This document shows positions 25,640 through 33,634 of a stretch of DNA of 64,000 nucleotides, in pieces. Made by a program: the position numbers and the translations under genes. Within the stretch, counting starts at the first letter, position 1, and each line of letters opens with the position of its first letter. The stretch comes from Microbacterium aoyamense (lineage in GTDB: Bacteria > Actinomycetota > Actinomycetes > Actinomycetales > Microbacteriaceae): NCBI RefSeq assembly GCF_023155855.1, contig NZ_JAKNUT010000009.1, positions 62,001-126,000 of the forward strand, in the 5' to 3' direction. The notes beneath the pieces were generated by a model. That model had not been told where the DNA came from. It worked only from the letters and a program-made list of their open reading frames with translations, and did no database searches.

Positions 25640-26848
25640 TCAGGCGTCGGCGCGACGCCGGAGAGCGCCGAACGCGAGCATGCCGGCGACGGCACACATC
25701 GCGATGACCGTCGCGACGAACCATCCCCAGCCGACTCCGTGGAAGACGAAGCCGAGGCACCAGCCGAACAGACTCGAGCCGGCGTAGTAACCGAGGTAGT
25801 AGAGCGAAGACGCCTGCGCGCGCGCCTCGGGATCCGCCGCTGCCGGTGCCCACCCCGAGGCGATCGCGTGGGCGCCGAAGAACCCCGCGGTGAGGACGAG
25901 CAGTCCCGGGATGATGACGTACACCTGCGGCACGAGCAGGAGGGCCGATCCCGCCGCCATGATGGCCGTGGATCCGAGCAGCACGACGAGCCGCCCGTGC
26001 CGCGAGGCGAGGACGCCCGCCCACGGCGACGACACCGTGCCCGCGAGATAAGCGAGGAACAGAGGCGTGATGAGCGCCGTCGGCAGAGAGAAGGGCGGCT
26101 CGATGAGGTGGAAGCCCAGGTAGTTGTAGATCGCGACGAACGCCCCCATCAACAGGAACCCCTGCGCATAGAGCGCGAGCTGCGCGGGTGAGCGCAGATT
26201 GAGGCCCATGCGCCGGGCGATGCTCGGTCCGGCCGTCACCCGGAAGCGTCCGGGCACGAAGCCTCGCGCACGCGGGATCAGCCAGATGAACGCCACCGCC
26301 GAAGCCGCGCACACGGCGGCGGTCACCCACAGACCCGTCTGCCAATCGGCGAGGTCGCCGACCCAACCGGATGCCAGCCTGCCCGACATCCCCCCGACGG
26401 TCGTGCCGGCGATGTAGCTCCCGGCCGCGGCGGCGATGGCCCTGCCGTCGATCTCTTCGCTCAGATACGCGAGAGCGATCGCCGGGATCGCGGCCAGTGC
26501 GACTCCCTCGGCGGCGCGCACGACCAGGAGCACGGTGATGTCGGGGCTGAAGGGCGCGAGCGCGCCGAGCAGCGTGGCCGCGATCATCCCGATCGTCATG
26601 GCCTGCACGCGTCCGATCCGATCGGCCACGATCGACCAGGGGATGACGGCGACCGCGAGCCCCAGGGTCGCCGCCGACACCGCGAGCGCCGCCGTCGTGG
26701 GCGGCACGTCGAAGGCGTCTGAGATCTGCGGCAGCACCGCTTGGGGGCCGTAGAGCTGTGCGAAGGTCGCGATTCCGGCGAAGAACAGGCCCGCGAGCAG
26801 TCGTCGGTAGTCGCGGCTCCTCGGCAGGTGCCCCGAGAAGTCGTTCAC
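25640..26848 (-). CDS. MFS transporter
   Basis: A protein of about 402 aa with twelve predicted membrane helices and the loop 2-3 motif D-R-I-G-R-V near residue 75. The halves are separated by a cytoplasmic loop around residue 190-205. The substrate is not readable from sequence. GTG 26848 is the first start downstream of the preceding stop, with GGGAAGG immediately before it. ATG 26902, overlapping the upstream gene, is an alternative. It lies 22 bases after the tartrate/malate dehydrogenase, so it is probably in the same transcript. Confidence 0.84.
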   Translation of the reverse strand: MNDFSGHLPRSRDYRRLLAGLFFAGIATFAQLYGPQAVLPQISDAFDVPPTTAALAVSAATLGLAVAVIPWSIVADRIGRVQAMTIGMIAATLLGALAPFSPDITVLLVVRAAEGVALAAIPAIALAYLSEEIDGRAIAAAAGSYIAGTTVGGMSGRLASGWVGDLADWQTGLWVTAAVCAASAVAFIWLIPRARGFVPGRFRVTAGPSIARRMGLNLRSPAQLALYAQGFLLMGAFVAIYNYLGFHLIEPPFSLPTALITPLFLAYLAGTVSSPWAGVLASRHGRLVVLLGSTAIMAAGSALLLVPQVYVIIPGLLVLTAGFFGAHAIASGWAPAAADPEARAQASSLYYLGYYAGSSLFGWCLGFVFHGVGWGWFVATVIAMCAVAGMLAFGALRRRADA

Positions 26849-26870
26849 CCTTCCCGACCCGGACGAGACC

Positions 26871-27968
26871 TCACTCCTCGAGGCTAGCGTCGGCCACGGC
26901 ATCCGCGATCGCGCGCGTGAGCGACGACGTCGTGCCGCCGCCGCCGACGTCGGGGGTGAGGATGCCGGGCTCGGCGCGCTCGAGCACCGTGTCGATCGCG
27001 GCCAGGATCGCCGACGATGCGTCGGGATGCCCGAGGTGGTCGAGCATCATCGCACCGCACCAGATCTGACCGATGGGGTTCGCGATCCCCTTCCCCGCGA
27101 TGTCGGGCGCTGACCCGTGGACGGGCTCGAACAGACTCGGGAAGAGTCCGTCGGGGTTGATGTTCGCGCTCGGCGCGACCGCGATCGTGCCGGTGCACGC
27201 CGGTCCGAGGTCGGAGAGGATGTCCCCGAAGAGATTGCTCGCGACCACGACGTCGAACCAGTCGGGGTGCAGGACGAAGTTCGCCGCGAGGATGTCGATG
27301 TGGAACTGGTCGCGCTCGACCTCCGGGAACTGCTCGCCCATCGCAGCGAACCGCTCGTCCCAGTACGGCATCGAGATCGTGATGCCGTTGCTCTTGGTGG
27401 CCGAGGTGATCTTGCGGCGCTCGCGTCGCGAGGCGAGCTCGAACGCATACCGCAGAACGCGGTCGACACCCGTCCGGGTCATGACGGTCTGCTGCACGAC
27501 GACTTCGCGGTCGGTGTCATGGAAGATCTTGCCGCCGATGGACGAGTACTCGCCCTCCGTGTTCTCACGGACGACCACGAAGTCGATGTCGCCGGGGGCA
27601 CGACCGACGAGAGGGCTCGGGATGCCGGGCAGCAACCGGCACGGTCTGAGGCTGATGTACTGGTCGAACCGGCGCCGGAACTGGATGAGGCTCCCCCACA
27701 GCGAGACGTGGTCGGGCACGACGTCGGGCCAGCCGACGGCTCCGAAGTAGATCGCATCGAACCCGCGCAGTGTCTCGAACCAGTCATCCGGCAGCATCGT
27801 GCCGTGAGCGAGCCAGTAGTCCGCAGATGCGAAGTCGAAGTGCTCGTACTCGAGCGGGACGTCGAAGCGCGCGGCCGCGGCATCCAGCACCTGCAGACCT
27901 GCAGGCACGACTTCCTTGCCGATGCCGTCTCCGGGGATCACCGCGATCCGATGGGGTCTGATGCTCAC
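26871..27968 (-). CDS. Tartrate/D-malate dehydrogenase (TtuC/DmlA family)
   Basis: A 365-aa NAD- and metal-dependent beta-decarboxylating dehydrogenase. It follows the TtuC/DmlA subfamily closely: I-P-G-D-G-I-G-K-E-V, F-G-A-V-G-W-P-D, V-V-R-E-N-T-E-G-E-Y-S, the catalytic K-S-N-G segment, D-L-G-P-A-C-T-G-T-I and E-P-V-H-G-S-A-P-D-I-A-G. Expected activity is oxidation of D-malate to pyruvate and CO2, or of tartrate. The GTG start overlaps the stop of the upstream ABC ATPase by four bases, so its translation is tied to a peptide transporter. That is an unusual partner. Confidence 0.9.
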   Translation of the reverse strand: MSIRPHRIAVIPGDGIGKEVVPAGLQVLDAAAARFDVPLEYEHFDFASADYWLAHGTMLPDDWFETLRGFDAIYFGAVGWPDVVPDHVSLWGSLIQFRRRFDQYISLRPCRLLPGIPSPLVGRAPGDIDFVVVRENTEGEYSSIGGKIFHDTDREVVVQQTVMTRTGVDRVLRYAFELASRRERRKITSATKSNGITISMPYWDERFAAMGEQFPEVERDQFHIDILAANFVLHPDWFDVVVASNLFGDILSDLGPACTGTIAVAPSANINPDGLFPSLFEPVHGSAPDIAGKGIANPIGQIWCGAMMLDHLGHPDASSAILAAIDTVLERAEPGILTPDVGGGGTTSSLTRAIADAVADASLEE

Positions 27969-28948
27969 ACCACGTTCCTCTCGGCGGGGTAGTGACACGC
28001 GACGCGATGACCGTCGCCGCGGTCGATGAGCCCGGGCACTTCGGCCGCGCACAGGTCGGTGGCCTTCCAGCAGCGCGTGCGGAACCGGCAGCCGGACGGC
28101 GGCGACACGGGGCTCGGCACGTCACCGGTCAGCACGATGCGTTCGCGCGCACGCTCGATGCGCGGGTCGGGCACGGGGATCGCTGAGAGGAGCGCCTGCG
28201 TGTACGGATGCATCGGGCGCTCGTACAGCAGATCGACCGGCGCCTCCTCGATCAGTCGGCCCAAGTACATCACCCCGACGCGGTCGCTGAGGTGCCGCAC
28301 GACCGAAAGATCGTGGGCGATGAAGAGGTAGGTGAGCCCGAGGTCGCGCTGCAGGTCGTCGAGCAGGTTCAGGACGCCGGCCTGCACGCTGACGTCGAGT
28401 GCACTGACCGGCTCGTCGAGCACGATGACCTCGGGCTCGACGGCGAGCGCTCGGGCGATTCCGATGCGCTGCCGCTGCCCGCCCGAGAACTCGTGCGGGT
28501 ATCGGTCCGCGTGCGCGGGGTTCAGGCCGACCATCTCGAGCAGCTCGAGCACGCGGGCGGAGTGGCTGCGTCGGTGCAGTCCGTGGATCGCGAGGGGCTC
28601 GGCGAGCGTGTCGCGCACCGACTTGCGCGGATTGAGCGACGCGTACGGATCCTGGAAGACGAACTGGATGCGGCGGCGCAGCCCGCGCAGGCGCGCGCCG
28701 TGCACCCGTGTGATGTCTGCGTCGTCGAGGCGGATCGTCCCCGCCGTCGAGGACTGCAGCTTGGCGACGGTACGACCGAGGGAGGACTTGCCGCATCCCG
28801 ATTCGCCCACGAGTCCGAACGTCGTCCCGCCCGCGACGGAGAGGCTCACGTCCGAGACGGCGTGCACGATCTCGCGGCTCTTGCGGAAGAGCCCTCCGCC
28901 GACCGGATACTCCTTGACGAGGCCGTCGACCGTCAGTGACGTGCTCAT
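27965..28948 (-). CDS. Oligopeptide-type ABC transporter ATPase, OppF/DppF
   Basis: A 327-aa ABC ATPase with Walker A G-E-S-G-C-G-K-S-S (about residues 46-54), Q-loop F-Q-D-P-Y-A-S-L-N-P, signature F-S-G-G-Q-R-Q-R, Walker B V-I-V-L-D-E-P and the Opp-type C-terminal extension with cysteines in C-R-F-R-T-R-C. It pairs with the preceding OppD-like ATPase. ATG 28948 overlaps the OppD stop (ATGA) and its own stop overlaps the dehydrogenase start. Confidence 0.93.
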   Translation of the reverse strand: MSTSLTVDGLVKEYPVGGGLFRKSREIVHAVSDVSLSVAGGTTFGLVGESGCGKSSLGRTVAKLQSSTAGTIRLDDADITRVHGARLRGLRRRIQFVFQDPYASLNPRKSVRDTLAEPLAIHGLHRRSHSARVLELLEMVGLNPAHADRYPHEFSGGQRQRIGIARALAVEPEVIVLDEPVSALDVSVQAGVLNLLDDLQRDLGLTYLFIAHDLSVVRHLSDRVGVMYLGRLIEEAPVDLLYERPMHPYTQALLSAIPVPDPRIERARERIVLTGDVPSPVSPPSGCRFRTRCWKATDLCAAEVPGLIDRGDGHRVACHYPAERNVV

Positions 28949-29949
28949 TCCGCATCCTCCCGCCACTCGCCGACGCGCACGCAGCTCACGGTGTGAGTGC
29001 CCCCGACGTTCACCGGCGGCGGAACCACCGAATCGCAGCGCCCCGCGACGGCATGCGCGCAGCGCGGTGCGAAGCGGCATCCCTGCGGCCACTTCGTCGC
29101 CACCGGCGGCTGCCCGGGGATCTGGTACAGCCGCTCGTCTCGCGAGGAGCGCTGGTCGAGTCGCGGCATCGAGGCGAGCAGCCCCGCCGTATACGGGTGA
29201 CCCGTTTCGTAGAACAGCGGATCGACATCGGCCGCCTCGACGACACCGCCGGCGTACATCACGAGGACACGGTCCGCGATGCCCGCGACGACGCCGAGAT
29301 CATGCGTGATCACGACCACCGTCGTGCCCGTCCGACGCTGCACATCGCGCAGCACTTCGAGCACCTGGGCCTGCACCGTCACGTCGAGCGCGGTCGTCGG
29401 CTCGTCCGCGATCAGCAGGTCGGGTTCGTTCGCGATGCTCATCGCGATCATGACGCGCTGGCGCATTCCTCCCGAGAACTCGTGCGGATACCGCTCGATG
29501 CGCTTCTCGGGGGCGGGGATGCCGACGAGCTCGAGCAGCTCGATGGCCCGAGCGCGACGCTGCGTCTTCGTGGTCTCGGGACGGTGGACGCGCACGGCCT
29601 CGATGAGCTGCTCGCCCACCGTCGCGACGGGGTTCAGCGCCGTCAGCGCGTCTTGGAAGACGATCGCGACGTCATTGCCGCGGATCTCGCGCAGTTCGTC
29701 ATCCGAGAGTCCGATGAGCTCTCGCCCGCGCAGGCGGATCGAGCCCGTGACGACGGCGCGCTTGGGAAGGATGCCCATGATCGCCATTGCGGTCATCGAC
29801 TTGCCCGACCCGGACTCTCCGACGATGCCCAGCGTCTCACCGGTGCGCAGAGTGAACGAGACGTCCTCGATCGTGCGCGCCGTCCCGGCGTCCGAGGGGA
29901 ACGAGACCGACAGGTTCTCGACTTCCAGCAGTGGTGCGCCGTCGTTCAC
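28945..29949 (-). CDS. Oligopeptide-type ABC transporter ATPase, OppD/DppD
   Basis: A 334-aa ABC ATPase with Walker A G-E-S-G-S-G-K-S-M, Q-loop F-Q-D-A-L-T-A-L-N-P, signature F-S-G-G-M-R-Q-R, Walker B L-L-I-A-D-E-P and the cysteine-bearing C-terminal Opp domain that often holds an iron-sulfur site in this family. GTG 29949 overlaps the permease stop (GTGA), with AGGGAAG upstream. It is the fourth gene of the operon oppA-oppB-oppC-oppD-oppF. Confidence 0.93.
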   Translation of the reverse strand: MNDGAPLLEVENLSVSFPSDAGTARTIEDVSFTLRTGETLGIVGESGSGKSMTAMAIMGILPKRAVVTGSIRLRGRELIGLSDDELREIRGNDVAIVFQDALTALNPVATVGEQLIEAVRVHRPETTKTQRRARAIELLELVGIPAPEKRIERYPHEFSGGMRQRVMIAMSIANEPDLLIADEPTTALDVTVQAQVLEVLRDVQRRTGTTVVVITHDLGVVAGIADRVLVMYAGGVVEAADVDPLFYETGHPYTAGLLASMPRLDQRSSRDERLYQIPGQPPVATKWPQGCRFAPRCAHAVAGRCDSVVPPPVNVGGTHTVSCVRVGEWREDAE

Positions 29950-30848
29950 AGGTTCTTCCCTTGCGGGTCGAGGGCGTCGCGGAGTCCGTCGCCGATGAAG
30001 TTGACGCACAGCACGGTCACCAGGATGAACAGGCCGGGGAAGTAGAGGAGGTACACCTGAGGCGTGCCGACGTAGCCGGCCGCCTGGCTGAGCATGGAGC
30101 CCCAACTGGTCTGGGGCGACTGCACACCGAACCCGAGGAAGCTCAGAGTCGACTCCGCGATGATCGCGGATGCGACCGCGAGGCTCATCGCGACGGCGAT
30201 CACGCCCGCGAGGTTCGGCAGCAGGTGCGACAGGATGATCCGGGCGTTGGACGCACCGATGCCGCGGGCGGCTTCGACGAAGTCCTTCTCGCGCAGCGAG
30301 AGGACCTGAGCACGCACGACGCGAGCGATGTACGTCCAGCCGAGTGCCGTGAGGGCGAAGACGATCGTCGTGGGCGAGGGGCCGAGCCCTTGCACGATCA
30401 CGGCCAGGAGCGCGATCGCCGGAACAATCAGGAAGAGGTCGGTGATGCGCATGACGAGTTCACCGATCCAACCGCCCGCGTACCCGGCGATGGCACCCAG
30501 GGCCGTGCCCACGAGCGTCGCGAGCAGCGCGACGAACAGACCGATCGCAAGGGAGACCTGCCCGGCGAAGAGGATCTCGCTCAGATAGTCGCGGCCGAGC
30601 TCGTCCGTGCCGAGCCAGTGCTCCGCCGAGGGGGCGGTCGGCCCGAGGAGGAGGTCCTGCTGACCCTGCGGATACGGTGCGATCCAGGGCGCGCCGAAGC
30701 ACACCACGATGAGCAGCAGGAGGATGATCAGGCTCACGAGCGCGAGCCGATGATGGATGAAGCGACGGATCAGCTGGCGGGTCGAGCCTCCTGAGACCGG
30801 CTGCTCGGCGAGGAGTTCCTCGGTGCCGGTGAGTCCCGCGCCGCTCAT
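29946..30848 (-). CDS. Oligopeptide-type ABC permease, OppC/DppC
   Basis: A 300-aa inner-membrane permease with six helices, the DppC-type H-W-L-G-T-D-E-L-G-R-D-Y segment (about 81-92) and the EAA loop E-A-A-R-G-I-G-A-S-N near 206-215 that contacts the ATPases. ATG 30848 overlaps the OppB-like stop by four bases and its end overlaps the OppD-like start, so the genes are tightly coupled. Confidence 0.93.
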   Translation of the reverse strand: MSGAGLTGTEELLAEQPVSGGSTRQLIRRFIHHRLALVSLIILLLLIVVCFGAPWIAPYPQGQQDLLLGPTAPSAEHWLGTDELGRDYLSEILFAGQVSLAIGLFVALLATLVGTALGAIAGYAGGWIGELVMRITDLFLIVPAIALLAVIVQGLGPSPTTIVFALTALGWTYIARVVRAQVLSLREKDFVEAARGIGASNARIILSHLLPNLAGVIAVAMSLAVASAIIAESTLSFLGFGVQSPQTSWGSMLSQAAGYVGTPQVYLLYFPGLFILVTVLCVNFIGDGLRDALDPQGKNL

Positions 30849-31810
30849 GACAGCCTCACTCTCGGGTCGAGGACCGCATAGCCGATGTCGGCGACGAGGT
30901 TGCACAGCACGACCGCCACGGCGACGACGATCATCCACGGCAGCAGGACGAACACGTCACCGGCGACGAGAGACTGCAGGAAGAGCCTCCCCATCCCGGG
31001 GATCGCGAAGATCTGCTCCGTCACGACGAGCCCGCCGATGAGGATCGCGGCATCCAGCGCGACGACCGTCACGAAGGGCGCGAGCGAGTTGCGCACGGCG
31101 TGGCGCCAGATGATCCGCCGCCGCGGCACCCCTTTCGCCCGCGCCGTGCGCACGTAGTCACTCGAGAGCGAGTCGAGCATCGCGGCGCGGCCGAAGCGGC
31201 TCCACGACGCGACGAGCGCGATCATGAGCGCGGCGACCGGGAGGACGAGATGTCGGACGTAGTCGAGGACGCCCACCTCCGACACGGGCGGCAGTCCGAT
31301 GAAGAAGAGCGGCGGCTCGTCGAGACCGAACGTCTCCTTCGGCCAGACCGCGAGCGCCTGGATCAGGATGAGACCGAACCAGAACGCCGGCATCGCGATG
31401 CCGATGTACGACGCGCCCGTGAAGATCTGGTCGCCCGCCGAGTACTGCCGCACGGCAGAGTAGACGCTGATCCCGCCGGCGACGAGGACGGCCACCACGA
31501 GCCCCCAGAAGGCGAGCTGCAGCGTGGGCCACAGCGCGTCACCGATGAGCGGCAGGACCGGGGTGCCCGTGCGCGAGCTGACACCCCAGTCCCCCGTGAC
31601 GAAAGCCTTGAGCCAGAGGAAGTACTGCTCGAAGATCGATCGATCGAGGCCGAGTCGCTCGATCTCGCGCTGCAGCGCCGTCGGATCGGTCGTCTGCCGC
31701 AGCTTCGCGAGCGGGTCGAACGTCGAGCGGACGGCCCAGAAGAGGATGAAGGATGCGACCAGGATCACCGGAAGCGAGTACAGCACCCGCCGCGCGATGA
31801 AGCTGAACAC
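30845..31810 (-). CDS. Oligopeptide-type ABC permease, OppB/DppB
   Basis: A 321-aa permease with six membrane helices. The first begins right after the N-terminus (F-I-A-R-R-V-L-Y-S-L-P). The EAA-like loop is R-T-A-R-A-K-G-V-P near residue 218, and the C-terminal Y-A-V-L-D-P-R-V motif is typical of DppB. GTG 31810 with AGGAG seven bases upstream is chosen. It starts 25 bases after the binding-protein stop. Confidence 0.92.
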   Translation of the reverse strand: MFSFIARRVLYSLPVILVASFILFWAVRSTFDPLAKLRQTTDPTALQREIERLGLDRSIFEQYFLWLKAFVTGDWGVSSRTGTPVLPLIGDALWPTLQLAFWGLVVAVLVAGGISVYSAVRQYSAGDQIFTGASYIGIAMPAFWFGLILIQALAVWPKETFGLDEPPLFFIGLPPVSEVGVLDYVRHLVLPVAALMIALVASWSRFGRAAMLDSLSSDYVRTARAKGVPRRRIIWRHAVRNSLAPFVTVVALDAAILIGGLVVTEQIFAIPGMGRLFLQSLVAGDVFVLLPWMIVVAVAVVLCNLVADIGYAVLDPRVRLS

Positions 31811-31835
31811 GTCTGTCTCCTGAGCCCTGCCGCGG

Positions 31836-33512
31836 TCAGCCCGCGATGCCCCACGCGGCGAGGTTCCAGAACGGCCCCTCGATCGGGTTGATCTCGAGCG
31901 GTCCGCCGATCTTGTCACTCCACAGCAGCACGAGCGGCACCGTGTCGATCGGCAGCGACGGGACGTTCTCGGCGATCACGGCATCCGCCTCGTGGGCGAT
32001 CTCGACGCGCTTGTCGACGTCGAGCTCGGTGTCGACCGCCGAGAGCAGCGGGTCGAGCTCGGGGATCGAGACGCGGTAGAAGTTGATGCCGGAGTACCCG
32101 TTGTCGGCTGACGGGATGTTGGACGAGAGGAACGACGAGCTCAGCGTCGGGTCCGGGAAGGTGTCGACGATCGCCCACAGGCCCGACTGGAAGTCGCCTT
32201 CGGGCGCCACCGTGCCGAACAGATCGGCCGGCGTGACGGAGTTGATCGTCATCTCGAATCCGGCCTCCGCGAGCTGCGACTGGAGCACCTGCGTCATGAG
32301 GTCGCGCCGTTTGTTGCCGGCGAGCGTCTCCATCGAGAAGCTCGCGGTCTTGCCGCCCTTCTCCCACACGTCGTCGGAGTTCTTGGTCCAGCCGTCATCC
32401 TCCATCAGCTCCGTGACCTTGTCGAGGTCGAGGGTGTACTGCGAGAAGTCGTCGGCGCCGTACGCCCCGACGATCGGCGTGTTGAAGCTCTGCTGCGGCT
32501 CGTCGACGCCGAGCGCTCCGAACATCCGCTCCACGACCGCCTGGCGGTCGATCGAGTACGCGACGGCCTGGCGCACAGCCTTCGAGTCGAACGGGAAGGC
32601 CTCGTTGTTGAACCAGACCGCCTCGAGCGACGCGCTGCGCGGATCGACCTGCGAGTTGATGCCGGGCAGCCCCGCATCGATCTGGCTGATCGCGTCGAGC
32701 TGCGGCGACGGGTAGAGCACGTCCACCTGACCGCTCTTGAGCGCCTGGAACGCGGCCGTCGTGTCCGGCAGGAACAGGTAGGTCACCTTGTCGAGGTTCG
32801 GCGTGTCTCCCCAGTAGTTCTCGTTGGGGACGAGCGTGGCCGACGTGCCGCGATCCCAGGACTCGATCTTCCACGGCCCCCCGCTCCAGTCGTAGCCGTC
32901 GGTCATCGCGGCGGCGCGGTCCTGGCCGTCGAGGATGTGCGCCGGCAGCACGCCGTACGTGCTGAACAGCGACCGCCATCCGGCGTAGGGGGTGTCGAGC
33001 GTCACGATCGCCGTCTTCGGGTCGGTCGTGTCGACCGCGGTGATCCGATCGAAGCCGGTCTTGTCGAAGATGTCGTCACCGTCGCGGATCTGGAGCGCCG
33101 TGTACTCGAAGTCCTTCGAGGTGATGGGCTCGCCGTCGGACCACACGGCGTCGGGGTTGATCTTGTACGTGATCGTCTGACCCGCGCCGCTGCTCTCGGC
33201 CACGGGCTCCTCGGCCATGAGCTCGGACGCGACCGGCGTCCAGACGTCGTCGACGAGCCGGGTGTTGAAGACGGTCGGAATCGTCGGCACCTGCATGATG
33301 TACGTGCCCCAGATCGACCCGGCGCAGGTGGCGATCCAGTCGACGCAGTCGGGCTCCTGCTCAGCGCCGATGACGACCTCGCCGCCCTGCGTGACGGGGG
33401 CGGGCGACTCGGACTCGGAGCCCGACCCGCCGGCGCTGCAGGCGGTCAAGGCGAAGACGGTCACGACGGCCGCCGTGACGAGGGTGAGGCTGTGGCGCGA
33501 GAACTTCGACAT
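31836..33512 (-). CDS. Oligopeptide-type ABC substrate-binding lipoprotein, OppA family
   Basis: A 558-aa family 5 extracellular solute-binding lipoprotein: the signal peptide ends in A-L-T-A-C, a Ser/Glu linker follows, then the DppA/OppA fold with V-W-S-D-G-E-P-I-T-S-K-D-F, the typical loading segment. It captures peptides, opines or other bulky solutes. ATG 33512 is used because GGAG lies eight bases upstream. A GTG at 33521 overlaps that site. It is first in the operon, preceded by a GTTGACTAT-type site shared with two other promoters. Confidence 0.92.
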   Translation of the reverse strand: MSKFSRHSLTLVTAAVVTVFALTACSAGGSGSESESPAPVTQGGEVVIGAEQEPDCVDWIATCAGSIWGTYIMQVPTIPTVFNTRLVDDVWTPVASELMAEEPVAESSGAGQTITYKINPDAVWSDGEPITSKDFEYTALQIRDGDDIFDKTGFDRITAVDTTDPKTAIVTLDTPYAGWRSLFSTYGVLPAHILDGQDRAAAMTDGYDWSGGPWKIESWDRGTSATLVPNENYWGDTPNLDKVTYLFLPDTTAAFQALKSGQVDVLYPSPQLDAISQIDAGLPGINSQVDPRSASLEAVWFNNEAFPFDSKAVRQAVAYSIDRQAVVERMFGALGVDEPQQSFNTPIVGAYGADDFSQYTLDLDKVTELMEDDGWTKNSDDVWEKGGKTASFSMETLAGNKRRDLMTQVLQSQLAEAGFEMTINSVTPADLFGTVAPEGDFQSGLWAIVDTFPDPTLSSSFLSSNIPSADNGYSGINFYRVSIPELDPLLSAVDTELDVDKRVEIAHEADAVIAENVPSLPIDTVPLVLLWSDKIGGPLEINPIEGPFWNLAAWGIAG

Positions 33513-33602
33513 GGACTTCACTCCGTGATCGTGAGGTTGTGCGACGGTGCGGTCTACCTGATGCCAAGCGGCGGGTGGTCCGACTATAGGGCGGACCGAG
33601 AA

Positions 33603-33626
33603 GGTTTAGCAAGCGTTATAGTCAAC
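33603..33626 (-). promoter_or_regulatory. Shared operator, copy A (upstream of the opp operon)
   Basis: Reads GTTGACTATA then ACGCTT then GCTAAACC on the minus strand, toward oppA. It matches the copy at 35497-35520 at 19 of 24 positions in a gene-free gap. Another GACTATAG at 33581-33588 sits inside the inverted repeat GGTCCG-N9-CGGACC nearer the gene. A TetR-type regulator encoded at 35633 is the natural candidate binder. Confidence 0.6.
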
Positions 33627-33634
33627 GTTATTGA

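Noticed and set aside
33512..33521. GTG 33521 as oppA start
   Set aside because: It overlaps the GGAG that is correctly spaced for ATG 33512.
33603..33626. Ordinary -35/-10 promoter with TTGACT and TAAACC
   Set aside because: The two hexamers are 11 bases apart, too short for a sigma-70 promoter. An operator explains the conserved spacing better.
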